A stretch of DNA of 64,000 bases from Pseudomonadota bacterium (GTDB lineage: Bacteria > Pseudomonadota > Gammaproteobacteria > Steroidobacterales > Steroidobacteraceae): NCBI GenBank assembly GCA_018241425.1, contig JAFEDU010000009.1, positions 17,189 to 81,188 on the forward strand. Direction: 5' to 3'. How positions within the stretch are numbered: position 1 is the stretch's first letter; every line of letters begins with the position of its first letter. Of the stretch, positions 24,318-33,761 are shown in pieces. A program made the position numbers and the translations under genes. The notes under the pieces are model-generated. The model saw only the letters and a list, made by a program, of their open reading frames with translations. It ran no database searches and was not told where the DNA came from.

Positions 24318-25121
24318 ATGCCCGAACCGAGCGGCGAGCCCCTGATCGTCCGGCCGATCGGGTATGTGCGCAGCGCACTCGCCACGAAGGTGGAGGCGGC
24401 CCGCCAGGCGAGCGCCGCAACCAATGCCCCGGCGCGCATCGAGCTGCTCCCCGGCCAGAACTTCGAGCACGCCCTCGAAGACCTCGAGAGCTGGAAATAC
24501 ATCTGGGTGCTGTTCTGGTTCCACCACAACGCTGGCTGGCGGCCCAAGATCCTGCCCCCGCGCAGCACCACGGGGCGCAAGGGTGTGTTCGCTACCCGCG
24601 CCCCGCACCGCCCGAACCCGATCGGCATGTCGGTCGTCGCGCTCGAGCGGGTGGAGGGGCTCACCGTGCACGTGCGCGAGACCGACATGCTCGATGGCAC
24701 GCCGGTGCTGGACATCAAGCCCTACGTCCCCTACAGCGACGCGCTTCCGAACGCCGGCAGCGGCTGGCTTGGGGACCAGCCCGCGGACCCCGGAAACCGG
24801 TTCCTGGTCACCTTCGCTCCGCTGGCCGAAGAACAGGCGGCATGGGTGAAGGCGCACACCCAGCTCGACCTGCGCGAGCGCATCGAAGCGACGCTCGCAC
24901 TCGGCGCGACCCCGCACCCGTACCGCCGCATACGCCCGATGGGCGGGTGGATGCAGCTGGCCGTCAAGGAGTGGCGCGTGCGGTTCACCGTCGACGGATC
25001 CAAGGTCAGCGTCCATTCAGTTGCCAGCGGGTACCGGGATTCCCAGCTGGCCGCGGCAACCGGGGAAACGCTCGCGGCCCACCGCGCGTACCTTGCCCGG
25101 TGGCCGCGCGAGGGAAGCTGA
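24318..25121 (+). CDS. trmO: tRNA m6t6A37 N6-methyltransferase
   Basis: 267 residues, TsaA/UPF0066 family: IRPIGYVRSAL-like start (VRPIGYVRSA), the signature RAPHRPNPIGMS near residue 97 and LDIKPYVPYSDA near 140. TrmO uses SAM to methylate t6A37 of threonine tRNAs. A ~100-residue C-terminal extension ending EWRVRFTVDGS is longer than the core domain but occurs in many proteobacterial members. It starts two bases after the preceding stop, so the two are probably co-transcribed, without an obvious functional link. Confidence 0.93.
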   Translation: MPEPSGEPLIVRPIGYVRSALATKVEAARQASAATNAPARIELLPGQNFEHALEDLESWKYIWVLFWFHHNAGWRPKILPPRSTTGRKGVFATRAPHRPNPIGMSVVALERVEGLTVHVRETDMLDGTPVLDIKPYVPYSDALPNAGSGWLGDQPADPGNRFLVTFAPLAEEQAAWVKAHTQLDLRERIEATLALGATPHPYRRIRPMGGWMQLAVKEWRVRFTVDGSKVSVHSVASGYRDSQLAAATGETLAAHRAYLARWPREGS

Positions 25122-25311
25122 TCGTCTGACGATCGCAATCCCGGGGCAGGTGGCCGCGGGCGGCGCGTTGTGGCGAGACGAGCTCCCCGCTGCGCTCCAG
25201 ATGACTATCGCACCCGAATTCCGTAGATTGTCGCCGGCCCGCCGCGGGCGGTGGCCGCGGATTGCAGCGAGTTCCTTAAACAATGCGACGCACGTCGCTC
25301 GGAGCACAGCG

Positions 25312-25764
25312 ATGACAGTGCGGTTGGTCCTGGTTCTGTGCCTGGGAGTCTTCACGATGGCCAATGCAAGCACGGCGACGGCGGACGAGCCGGCCGGACA
25401 TGTCACCGGGGTCGGCGGGATCTTCTTCAAGGCGAAGGATCCGAAGACGCTCGCAGCGTGGTATCGCGACGTGCTCGGCGTCCCGCTGGAATCCTGGGGA
25501 GGTGCGATGCTGCACTACGACGCCCCGAAGCACCCCCCGATGCTCGTCTGGAATGCCTTCCCGGCCGCGACCAACTACTTCGCCCCCTCGACCAGTTCGT
25601 TCATGATCAACTACGCCGTCGACGACATGGATGCGATGGTGGCCCGACTGCACGCCAAGGGCGTCGAGATCCTCAAGCGCGACGACAGCGACGAGAACGG
25701 CCGGTTTGCGTGGATCGTCGATCCGGAAGGCAACAAGGTCGAGCTCTGGGAACCCAAGCGCTAG
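25312..25764 (+). CDS. Exported VOC (glyoxalase/bleomycin-resistance fold) protein
   Basis: 150 residues. A signal peptide (about 1-25, ending ASTATADE) is followed by a single VOC domain with paired beta-alpha-beta-beta-beta units: GVGGIFFKAKD..LAAWYRDVLGVPL and WIVDPEGNKVELWEP, the last including the usual metal-binding Glu. Most VOC proteins are cytoplasmic; export is less common. The ATG at 25312 has GGAG at good spacing. Substrate unknown. The 190 bases upstream appear non-coding. Confidence 0.8.
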   Translation: MTVRLVLVLCLGVFTMANASTATADEPAGHVTGVGGIFFKAKDPKTLAAWYRDVLGVPLESWGGAMLHYDAPKHPPMLVWNAFPAATNYFAPSTSSFMINYAVDDMDAMVARLHAKGVEILKRDDSDENGRFAWIVDPEGNKVELWEPKR

Positions 25765-25908
25765 GAGTGCCGGAGCGGCGGGACGCCGTCCGGCGCAGGG
25801 CGCTGCCGGCACGGCCCGACCCCGCGCCGTCAAAGGCGCCTCATCGCGCCCTGAAGTCTTCTACACTGCTCCCCGCCGCTTCCGCGGCAGTTACGGGTCG
25901 CCTGCGCC

Positions 25909-27864
25909 GTGCGCGTTCTGCTCATCACTCCGCCCATGACCCAGCTCAATACGCCGTACCCGGCCACGGCGTACCTGACGGGGTTCCTGCGACAGCATGC
26001 CGAGGGCCTCGGCCTCGAGGTGGCGCAGGCCGACGCGTCCCTCGGCCTCTTCCTGGAACTGTTCTCCGCGCCGGCCCTGACGCGCATGCGCGACGTGCTG
26101 AACGGGCGGCGCCGCAGCCAGCGCCCGCGCATCGCCCCTCCCCCCGCCATCGAACATTTCCTCCAGCACGCCGGGCAATACATCGACACCGTCGAGCCGA
26201 CGGTGCGCATGCTGCAGCGGCGCGACCCGAGCCTCGCATTCCGGGTCGTCGGGCGCGCCTTCCTTCCCGAGGGCCCGCGCTTCGCCCACCTGTACGCTGA
26301 CCCTGCGAGCCCCGAGGAGGACCCGCTGTTGTCGGCCTTCGGCGCCCTCGGGACGACCGAACAGGCCCGTTACCTCGCGAGCCTGTACGTGGACGACCTG
26401 GCCGATGTCTGGCGGCTGGGGATCGACCCGCGCTTCGAGCTGGCACGCTACGGCGAGCGGCTCGCCGCCAGTGCGCCCTCGTTCACGCCGCTGCAGGAGG
26501 CCCTGGACGCCGAACCGACGCTGGTCGACTCGATCCTCGATGCGCTCACGCAGAAGGTGATCGGGGACTCGCCCGATGTCGTTGCCCTGACCGCGCCGTT
26601 TCCGGGCAACGTCTACGGCGCTTTCCGGATGGCACGAACCATCCGCGCCCACGCGCCCAAGGCCACGCTGATCCTCGGGGGCGGCTGGGTCAACACGGAG
26701 CTGCGCTCGCTGAGCGATGCGCGGGTCTTTGATTACTTCGACTACGTGACCCTCGATGATGGGGAGCGGCCGCTGCTCAGCATCCTCAGGCGCCTGCGCG
26801 ACCGGAGCACCCCGCTGGTGCGGACTTACGTCCGCGAGGGGTCGGCCGTCGCACTGCGCAACGACCCCTCCCAGCCCGACTTCCCGCAGCGCGAGACCGG
26901 CGTGCCGACCTACGACGGCCTGCCGCTCGACCGCTACGTCTCGCTCCTGGAGATGTTGAATCCCATGCACCGGTTCTGGTCGGACGGGCGCTGGAACAAG
27001 ATCACCCTGGCGCACGGCTGCTACTGGAAGAAGTGCTCCTTCTGCGATGTCTCCCTGGACTACATCGGCCGCTACGACCGGCCGGGCGAGGACCGGGTCA
27101 TGCAGCGCATCCGCGCGCTGATCGCGGAAACCGGCGAGACCGGCTTCCACCTGGTGGACGAGGCGGCGCCGCCGGCCGGCATGCGGGCGCTGGCGCGCCA
27201 GCTCCTCGATGAGAAGCTCGCCATCACCTGGTGGGGCAACATCCGCTTCGAGAAGACCTTCACGCCCGAGCTGTGCCGGCTGCTCGCGAGCGCAGGCTGC
27301 GTCGCGGTCAGCGGCGGGCTCGAGGTTGCCTCCGACCGGCTGCTCAAGCTCATGCACAAGGGCGTGACGGTGCAGCAGGTCGCCCGGGTCACCCGGGCGT
27401 TCAGCGATGCCGGCATCATGGTGCACGCCTACCTGATGTACGGCTTCCCGACCGAGACCGTTCAGGACACCATCGATGCCCTCGAGCGGGTGCGCCAGCT
27501 GTTCGCGGCCGGCTGCATCCAGTCCGCCTACTGGCATCGCTTTGCCGCGACCGCCCACTCACCGATCGGGCTCGAGCCCCGCAAGTTCGGCATCACGCTG
27601 CGCCCGCCTGCGGACATCACCTTCGCCCACAACGATGTCGAGTTCGCGGACCCGACCGGCACCGACCACGACTTCCTGGGCCGGGGGCTGCGCAAGGCGC
27701 TCTACAACTACATGCACGGGGTCGGCCTGGATACCGACGTGCGCGAATGGTTCGAGGAGTCCCCCGCGCCGCGCCGGCGCGCCAGGGGCAGGCCGGCGCG
27801 GCAGCGGCGCGCGGTTCCAGCCACCGCCGTGCCGCCACACCTGATCGAGGACTTCCTCGGCTGA
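25909..27864 (+). CDS. B12-binding-type radical SAM protein
   Basis: 651 residues, GTG start. The Rossmann-like B12-binding fold appears split: its first strand at the N-terminus (VLLITPPMTQLNTPYPA) and the rest at about 215-300 (SPDVVALTAPF, LILGGGWVNTEL, DYVTLDDGERPL), with ~160 residues between. The radical SAM core follows with Cys371, Cys376 and Cys379, a CX4CX2C variant of the usual CX3CX2C. The tail is Arg/Pro-rich. No DxHxxG base-off motif is seen, so cobalamin binding is uncertain. Neighbours give no substrate; rluE starts 9 bases later. Confidence 0.85.
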   Translation: MRVLLITPPMTQLNTPYPATAYLTGFLRQHAEGLGLEVAQADASLGLFLELFSAPALTRMRDVLNGRRRSQRPRIAPPPAIEHFLQHAGQYIDTVEPTVRMLQRRDPSLAFRVVGRAFLPEGPRFAHLYADPASPEEDPLLSAFGALGTTEQARYLASLYVDDLADVWRLGIDPRFELARYGERLAASAPSFTPLQEALDAEPTLVDSILDALTQKVIGDSPDVVALTAPFPGNVYGAFRMARTIRAHAPKATLILGGGWVNTELRSLSDARVFDYFDYVTLDDGERPLLSILRRLRDRSTPLVRTYVREGSAVALRNDPSQPDFPQRETGVPTYDGLPLDRYVSLLEMLNPMHRFWSDGRWNKITLAHGCYWKKCSFCDVSLDYIGRYDRPGEDRVMQRIRALIAETGETGFHLVDEAAPPAGMRALARQLLDEKLAITWWGNIRFEKTFTPELCRLLASAGCVAVSGGLEVASDRLLKLMHKGVTVQQVARVTRAFSDAGIMVHAYLMYGFPTETVQDTIDALERVRQLFAAGCIQSAYWHRFAATAHSPIGLEPRKFGITLRPPADITFAHNDVEFADPTGTDHDFLGRGLRKALYNYMHGVGLDTDVREWFEESPAPRRRARGRPARQRRAVPATAVPPHLIEDFLG

Positions 27865-27873
27865 AGCGCCCGC

Positions 27874-28440
27874 GTGCTGATCGCCTTCAACAAGCCCTAC
27901 GGCGTACTGTGCAAGTTCAGCGCCGAGCCGGCGCGCCCGACGCTCGCGGACTTCATCCGCGTACCCTCGGTGTACCCGGCCGGGAGGCTGGATGCGGACA
28001 GCGAGGGGCTGCTGCTGCTCACCGATGACGGTGCGCTCCAGGCCCGCATCGCGAGCCCGCGCTTCAAGCTCGCCAAGACCTACTGGGCCCAGGTCGAGGG
28101 GACCCCGACCGAGGCTGCGCTGGAGCGCCTGCGCTCCGGGGTGAACCTCGGGGATTTCACCACGCGGGTGGCCGGGGTGCGCCAGATCGATGAGCCTCCT
28201 GAGCTGTGGCCGCGCGATCCCCCGATCCGCTGGCGCGCGAAGATCCCCACCAGCTGGCTCGAAATCACGCTGCGCGAGGGCAAGAACCGCCAGGTGCGAC
28301 GCATGACGGCCGCGGTGGGACTGCCCACGCTGCGGCTCATCCGCGCCGCCATCGGTACGCTGAGCGTCCGCGGCGTGGCCCCCGGCACCTGGCAGGAAAC
28401 CGACGAGCGTTCGCTCTTCGGCAGCGCCAGCCCCTGCTAG
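27874..28440 (+). CDS. rluE: 23S rRNA pseudouridine synthase (RsuA/RluE family)
   Basis: 188 residues, the short form without an S4 RNA-binding domain, as in RluE. The catalytic aspartate lies in GRLDADSEGLLLLT near residue 40; the KNRQVRRM motif near 140 is also typical. RluE converts U2457 of 23S rRNA to pseudouridine; assignment to RluE rather than another RsuA-type enzyme rests on length and lack of S4. GTG start nine bases after the radical SAM stop, so probably co-transcribed with it. Confidence 0.88.
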   Translation: MLIAFNKPYGVLCKFSAEPARPTLADFIRVPSVYPAGRLDADSEGLLLLTDDGALQARIASPRFKLAKTYWAQVEGTPTEAALERLRSGVNLGDFTTRVAGVRQIDEPPELWPRDPPIRWRAKIPTSWLEITLREGKNRQVRRMTAAVGLPTLRLIRAAIGTLSVRGVAPGTWQETDERSLFGSASPC

Positions 28441-28465
28441 CCGGACGCCGCGGCCCGCCCTGGGT

Positions 28466-28801
28466 CTAAGGTGCGTGGAAGGCGGCCTTGACCTGCCGCA
28501 GCAGCGACTTTGCCTGTTCCGCCTGGCCGGAGGCGCGCCGGGCCGTCTCGGCGCTGCGGGCGGGAACCGCCGCGATGTACGCCCGGTTGGCGCTCTGCAG
28601 GTCACCCGCAACCTGGTAGCACTCGGCCGCTTGCTGGTATTGCCCCTGGGCGTAGAAGGCATCCGCGAGCCACTGCGCCTGGAGAGGGTCCGCCACCGGA
28701 CAGCTTGCAGCCGGCCCCGCTACGTCGGCGTGCGCGCTCAACGCGCACAATAAGAGAACGGCGGGGACGAGAACGGATGTAAGTGAGCGGGAGTTGCGCA
28801 T
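28466..28801 (-). CDS. Small secreted protein, TPR-like
   Basis: 111 residues. Signal peptide to about residue 26 (ending LSAHADV), then two helix pairs resembling a tetratricopeptide repeat: WLADAFYAQGQYQQAAECYQ and DLQSANRAYIAAV, closing with Ala/Gln-rich helices. The ATG at 28801 has AGGGGAG upstream, better than an earlier in-frame start. Likely periplasmic. Function unknown; converges with rluE. Confidence 0.7.
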   Translation of the reverse strand: MRNSRSLTSVLVPAVLLLCALSAHADVAGPAASCPVADPLQAQWLADAFYAQGQYQQAAECYQVAGDLQSANRAYIAAVPARSAETARRASGQAEQAKSLLRQVKAAFHAP

Positions 28802-28890
28802 GCTCCCCTTGATGGGGCCGCCTGCCACTCACCCCATGCGTCGCGCGATGGGCCTCAGGCTCACCCTCCCGAGGGAGATGCCGATCGCCC

Positions 28891-29664
28891 TCAGCGCGTG
28901 CGATAGGAGTCGGCGACCACCCAGGCCGCCGAACTCAGCGCACCCGACAGCAGGAACTCGCTCCACGGCTCCCAGCGCGCGGCGCCGGAGGCAACCTGGG
29001 GAAGCCATACCAGGACAGTGAATCCCGCCATCTGCAGCGCGGTCAGCATGGCGGCACCGGATGCCCAGAAGCCGGTGAGCATGGAGACACCGGCGGCGAG
29101 GTAGAAGGAGCCGGTCAGGCGTGCCCAGGCCTCGTGCGCGGGGAGCCACGCCGGAACCAGGGATGCGGTTTCCTTCAGGTACACCAGGTGGGCGAGCCCC
29201 AGGGGAATCAGTGCCAGGCCGAAGATCACCCGCCCGGTCCGGATCCCGCCGCGCCCGGTGAACATCCGCGGCGCCCCGGCCGAGTCGCGGGCCCGCTGCG
29301 CGAACACCACACAGGCACCGGCGACCATCACCGCGATCTCCCCGCAGCTCTCCCAGGCGACTTCCACGCCCGGCGCACTGAGGATGACCGGCACCCGGAA
29401 TGCCAGCATCCATACCCAGAGACTTCCCAACAGCAGCCCGGCGGCCCAGGCCTCCGCCCGGGCCACCAGGAGCGCGACGCCGGCCCCGACGAACACGAGC
29501 GCCGTCAGGTAGACCTGTACGGTGCGCCCCGGGATCCCGGCCGGTGCCGGATCCCACACCGGTGCAAAGTCGCCGCGGACCAGCCCCGATATACCCAGCA
29601 CCAGGAGGATGGCCGCGAAGGCGACCTGGCTGCGGTTACCCGCGTAGGCAGATGCTCGGTTCAT
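28891..29664 (-). CDS. Integral membrane protein (DoxX-like)
   Basis: 257 residues with about eight hydrophobic segments, starting with VAFAAILLVLGISGLV and including VYLTALVFVGAGVALLVAR, GLLLGSLWVWMLAF and FGLALIPLGLAHLVYL. The paired helices and the closing Gly/Ala-rich helices resemble DoxX/DoxD-type quinone-linked membrane proteins, but no decisive motif is present. ATG at 29664 with GAGG upstream is preferred to a TTG three codons earlier. It lies 45 bases after the iorB stop on the same strand, so it may belong to that operon. Confidence 0.7.
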   Translation of the reverse strand: MNRASAYAGNRSQVAFAAILLVLGISGLVRGDFAPVWDPAPAGIPGRTVQVYLTALVFVGAGVALLVARAEAWAAGLLLGSLWVWMLAFRVPVILSAPGVEVAWESCGEIAVMVAGACVVFAQRARDSAGAPRMFTGRGGIRTGRVIFGLALIPLGLAHLVYLKETASLVPAWLPAHEAWARLTGSFYLAAGVSMLTGFWASGAAMLTALQMAGFTVLVWLPQVASGAARWEPWSEFLLSGALSSAAWVVADSYRTR

Positions 29665-29709
29665 CGGCCTCAATCCCTCGCGAGTCCCGGCGCGAGCGTG
29701 CCGGCATCT

Positions 29710-31881
29710 TCAGGCCAGGCCGTGTGCCGAGATCGGGAGTGAGCGCACCCGCTTGCCGGTCGCGGCGTAGAGCGCGTTGCACACCGCCGGTGCGATCGGC
29801 GGCACCCCGGTCTCCCCGATGCCGCCGGGCTTGCCCACGCTCGGCACGATGTGGATGTCGAACTGCGGCGTCTCGTTCAGCCGCAGTACCCGGTAGGCAT
29901 TGAAGTTCCGCTGCTGTACCTGGCCGTTGCGCACGGTGATATCGCCCCACAGGGCCGCAGAGAGCCCATACACCATGCCACTTTCGAGCTGGGACTCGAT
30001 GATGCGCGGGTTGACGGTCTGGCCGCAGTCGATGACGCAGGTCATGCGGTGCACGCGCAGCGTGCCGCGCTCGATGGACACCTCGGCGACCTGCGCGATG
30101 AGCGAGGTATAGCCCTCCATGAACGCGATGCCCTGGTAGTGCCCCGCCGGGGGATGGCCCCACTGGGAGCGCTCGGCCGCGAGCCGTAAGACCTCCAGGT
30201 GCCGCGGCTTGCCGGCGAGGAGCTCGCGCCGGAACGCGAGAGGGTCCTTGCCCGCCAGCTGTGCCAGCTCGTCGATGGAGCTCTCCACCGCGAAGCAGTT
30301 CGGGCCGTGGCTCACCGAACGCAGGTATCCCACGTCGATGCCGATCTCCTGCCGCGTATAGTTGAGCCCGAAGTTCGCCACGGCGTACGGGAAGTTCTGG
30401 ACGTACTCGATCACCGAGTCGAAGGGATCCTTGTTGGTGGGATCAAAGCGCGCCGTGATGGAGGGACTGGTGACGTGGAGTGCCCAGGCACTGAGGCGTC
30501 CCTGGGCATCCAGGCCCGCCCGCACCGCTTCCAGCGCCGGCGGCCGGAAGTAGTCGTTCGTCATGTCGTCCTCGCGCGTCCAGACGACCTTCACCGGCAC
30601 GCCGAGTGCCTTGGACGCGATCACCGCGGCCGGCACGAAGTCCACTTCCAGTCGTCGCCCGAACCCGCCGCCGAGGAGCGTCGTGTGCACGTCCACCTGC
30701 GCGGGCTTCAGCCCCGCCGCCTCCGCCGCGATCGCCTGGGCAATGGACTGCACCTGCGTGCCGACGTACAGGTCGCAGTGGCTGCCCTTCACGTCGGCCG
30801 TGCAGTTCATCGGTTCCATGGTGGCGTGCGCCAGCATCGGCAGCTCGTACACGGCCTCGAAGCGCTTGGCCGCCTGGCTCAAGCCCTTCTCGGCATCCCC
30901 TCCCTTGAGCGGTGCGGCCACGTCGTCGCTGGTGAGGGCCGACAAGCCGGGCTTCTTCGCCGCCTCCAGGAGCCGGGCGCGGATGGCGGCGTTGTCCAGT
31001 TGCGCGTTCGGGCCCGGAGCCCACCTGATCGTCAGGGCGTCGCGCGCCTTGCGCGCCTGCCAGAAATGGTCGGCAACCACGATCGCCTGCGTGTCGCTCG
31101 CGATCACGCGCCGCACACCGGGCATCGCCTCAGCCGCCTTCGCGTCGATGCTCTGGATCCTGCCGCCCAGCTGCGGGGCGAGCGCCACGGTCGCATACAG
31201 CATCCCGGGCAGCCTCACGTCGAGCCCGAACTCGGCGGTCCCATCGACCTTGGAGGGTGTGTCCAGCCGTGGCTGCGGGCGTCCGATGATCCGGAACTGC
31301 CCCGGGTCCTTGAGCTTCACGTCCTTGGGCACCGGCAGCCGCGCGGCGGCGGCGGCCAGTTCGCCGTAGGTTGCGGTACGACCGGAGGCGGTCACCCGGC
31401 CCTCGGCGGCCTGGCAGGCCGACGCCGGCACGCCGAAGCGCTGCGCGGCCGCGGCGACGAGCATCAGCCGTGCCTGGGCGCCGGCCTTGCGCAGCTTCTC
31501 CCACGCGTCCGGCACGCTGTTGCTGGTGCCGGTGACCTGCCCGCCGTTGAGTGCGTTGACGTAGGCATCCCCGACGGGCGCAGCGACGACGCGCACGCGT
31601 GCCGGGTCGATCTCGAGTTCCTCGGCGATCAGCATCGGCAGGGCGGTATAGACGCCCTGCCCCATCTCCGAGCGATCCACCAGCATGGTGATGGAGTCGT
31701 CGCTCCCGATGCGCAGCCAGGCATTGAGCTCGCTCACAGGGCGGCCGGGGGTGCGCGGACCGGTGGCGGGCGCGGCAAGGCTCACCCCGAGCACCAGGCC
31801 CCCGCCGGCGAGCGCGCTGTGCTTCAGGAAGTCGCGACGCGACCAGCGTGACGGCGGGTGCCCGGGAGCGCGCGCACTCAT
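29710..31881 (-). CDS. iorB: Molybdenum hydroxylase large subunit (isoquinoline 1-oxidoreductase beta-like)
   Basis: 723 residues. Twin-arginine signal SRRDFLK at 14-20, so exported folded. Xanthine-dehydrogenase-family Mo-binding domains follow: an aldehyde oxidase a/b-hammerhead near 205-300, and Moco-binding stretches such as LLGGGFGRRLEVDF and the closing GETGVPP, whose Glu is the catalytic base. It hydroxylates an N-heterocycle or aldehyde and passes electrons to the small FeS subunit. Its start overlaps the iorA stop as ATGA. There is no FAD subunit, as in IorAB. The cytochrome c often found with these enzymes is not in view. Confidence 0.9.
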   Translation of the reverse strand: MSARAPGHPPSRWSRRDFLKHSALAGGGLVLGVSLAAPATGPRTPGRPVSELNAWLRIGSDDSITMLVDRSEMGQGVYTALPMLIAEELEIDPARVRVVAAPVGDAYVNALNGGQVTGTSNSVPDAWEKLRKAGAQARLMLVAAAAQRFGVPASACQAAEGRVTASGRTATYGELAAAAARLPVPKDVKLKDPGQFRIIGRPQPRLDTPSKVDGTAEFGLDVRLPGMLYATVALAPQLGGRIQSIDAKAAEAMPGVRRVIASDTQAIVVADHFWQARKARDALTIRWAPGPNAQLDNAAIRARLLEAAKKPGLSALTSDDVAAPLKGGDAEKGLSQAAKRFEAVYELPMLAHATMEPMNCTADVKGSHCDLYVGTQVQSIAQAIAAEAAGLKPAQVDVHTTLLGGGFGRRLEVDFVPAAVIASKALGVPVKVVWTREDDMTNDYFRPPALEAVRAGLDAQGRLSAWALHVTSPSITARFDPTNKDPFDSVIEYVQNFPYAVANFGLNYTRQEIGIDVGYLRSVSHGPNCFAVESSIDELAQLAGKDPLAFRRELLAGKPRHLEVLRLAAERSQWGHPPAGHYQGIAFMEGYTSLIAQVAEVSIERGTLRVHRMTCVIDCGQTVNPRIIESQLESGMVYGLSAALWGDITVRNGQVQQRNFNAYRVLRLNETPQFDIHIVPSVGKPGGIGETGVPPIAPAVCNALYAATGKRVRSLPISAHGLA

Positions 31882-32348
31882 GACCCGCTACCGTCCCGCA
31901 GCAGCTCCGCGGCGCGGTGCACCGCGCGGCGGATCCGGGCGTAAGTGCCGCAGCGGCAGAGGTTGCCAGAGAGTGCCGCGTCGATCTCGGCATCGCTCGG
32001 GCTCGGGTTGGACTTCAGCAGCGCAACGGCCGACATGATCTGACCGGACTGGCAGTAGCCGCACTGGGGGACATCGATCTCGATCCAGGCACGCTGCACG
32101 GCATGGCTGCGATCGGCGGATATCCCCTCGATGGTCGTGATGGACTTGCCCTCGACGGCACTCAGGGGCAGGAGACAGGAACGCACGGGTGCACCCTCGA
32201 GGTGCACCGTGCAGGCACCGCACAGCGCCATGCCGCATCCGTACTTCGTGCCGGTCAGCCCGAGATGGTCCCGCAGGACCCACAGCAGCGGCGTGTCCGG
32301 AGCCGCATCGACGGCCTGCTCGTGACCGTTCAGTGTGAACTTCGCCAT
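31878..32348 (-). CDS. iorA: Molybdenum hydroxylase [2Fe-2S] subunit (isoquinoline 1-oxidoreductase alpha-like)
   Basis: 156 residues with two [2Fe-2S] clusters: the plant-ferredoxin type (CGMALCGACTVHL, with a later Cys in RSCLL) and the all-helical type (CGYCQSGQ and CRCGTYARI). It carries electrons from the Mo centre of IorB. The ATG at 32348 matches the family start (FTLNG follows at once); a GTG ten codons upstream lacks a ribosome site. No signal peptide: the subunit is expected to be carried through Tat with IorB. The 204 bases to the divergent DUF898 gene hold both promoters. Confidence 0.93.
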   Translation of the reverse strand: MAKFTLNGHEQAVDAAPDTPLLWVLRDHLGLTGTKYGCGMALCGACTVHLEGAPVRSCLLPLSAVEGKSITTIEGISADRSHAVQRAWIEIDVPQCGYCQSGQIMSAVALLKSNPSPSDAEIDAALSGNLCRCGTYARIRRAVHRAAELLRDGSGS

Positions 32349-32552
32349 GCCGATCCGTAACCCCCGATTTTCAGTCACAAAAAGATGCTACGCGATTCGC
32401 CATGCCGGGGACAGGGGACCGGAGTTGCGCACCCGGGGATCCGACCAGGTTGGACTTCCAGGGGGCTCAACACAGTAGTTCTTCAGGGGCGTCCATGGCG
32501 AGCGGCCTCATCTGTCAACATGCGGTGCACGTGAGGCACCAACGGGGGAGCG

Positions 32553-33755
32553 ATGGCACTCGATGGCGATCTTGACTGCTTGAAGCTGGACACGTCCCAG
32601 ATCGAGGACGGTCTACGGCACATCGACCGCCAGCGCTTCCCGCTCAACTATCGCAAGCTAACCGACGAGCTGGCCCGGCGGCGCGCCCAGGAGCAGGCGA
32701 CCATGGCCCCCACCCCGGTACGCGCGCCGCTGCGCTTCGAATTCCGCGGCGAGACCCGTGAGTACTTCCGCATCTGGATCGTGAATCTCGCGCTCACGAT
32801 CGTGACGCTCGGGGTGTACTCGGCCTGGGCCAAGGTGCGCCGCCAGCGCTACTTCCACAGCAACACCTTCCTCGCCGGGAGTGCCTTCGGCTACCACGCG
32901 GACCCGGTGCGCATCCTCATCGGGCGCGCCATCGCGGCGGTGCTGGTCGGCAGCTACTTCGTGGCGGTGCGCATCTCGGTGGTCGCGACACTTGCCGCAG
33001 GCGCCGTGATCTTTCTCGCGCTGCCGTGGCTCGTGGTCAAGTCGCGGATGTTCTCGGCGCGCGTGACCTCGTGGCGGGGGCTGCGCTTCAACTTCCGGCC
33101 GGACTATCGCCGCGCCTACCTGATCTTCGCGGGCGGCCTTATCCTCACCATCCTGACCCTGGGCCTGTTCGCGCCGCGGATGTCGCGTGAGCGCTACCGC
33201 TTCATCGTCACCCGTACGTCATACGCCGACACCCCCTTCGAATCCGACCCGGGCATCGGGCGGTTCTACCAGACGACCTTTGGCGCCATAGGACTGGCCG
33301 TGGGCGTGGGGATCTTCGTCATGATGTTCATGACCGCGCTCATCAAGGGACTGGACTTCAATCCCCACAGCTCCCATACCGCGGCCAAGGTCGTGCCACT
33401 GATCTCGCTGTTCTTCAACTACGCGATCCTAGGGCCCGTGGTCCTGGGTTACACCCAGTCCCGCAACCTCAACGAAGTCCTCAACCATACGACGCTCGGT
33501 CCCCACGCCTTCTCGAGCGCGCTCGGCGCCCAGCGCCTGATCGGGCTCTACCTCGGAAACGTGTTCGCCATCGTCGGCACCCTCGGGATGCTGACACCCT
33601 GGGCGGAGATCCGCCTGATGCGCTATCGCCTGGAATCAGTGCAGCTACTCGCGGGCCAGTCGCTCGACGACTTCGTGGCCCGCGCCCCGCAGTCAGTGCC
33701 GGCCGCGGCGGCCGAGGAGCTGGCCTCGTTCCTCGACCTGGACTTCGGCTTCTGA
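32553..33755 (+). CDS. YjgN-family (DUF898) membrane protein
   Basis: 400 residues. A soluble N-terminal extension (1-60) is followed by DUF898 with about seven membrane helices. Family marks: FEFRGETREYFRIWIVNLALTI-type opening and the repeated YSAWAKVRRQRYF and LFAPRMSRERYRFI segments, each placed after a helix. GGGGGAG lies just before the ATG. YjgN proteins have no established function. It is followed after six bases by an M48 protease; this DUF898 plus M48 pairing recurs in proteobacteria, which hints at a shared envelope role (inference). Confidence 0.85.
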   Translation: MALDGDLDCLKLDTSQIEDGLRHIDRQRFPLNYRKLTDELARRRAQEQATMAPTPVRAPLRFEFRGETREYFRIWIVNLALTIVTLGVYSAWAKVRRQRYFHSNTFLAGSAFGYHADPVRILIGRAIAAVLVGSYFVAVRISVVATLAAGAVIFLALPWLVVKSRMFSARVTSWRGLRFNFRPDYRRAYLIFAGGLILTILTLGLFAPRMSRERYRFIVTRTSYADTPFESDPGIGRFYQTTFGAIGLAVGVGIFVMMFMTALIKGLDFNPHSSHTAAKVVPLISLFFNYAILGPVVLGYTQSRNLNEVLNHTTLGPHAFSSALGAQRLIGLYLGNVFAIVGTLGMLTPWAEIRLMRYRLESVQLLAGQSLDDFVARAPQSVPAAAAEELASFLDLDFGF

Positions 33756-33761
33756 AGACGC

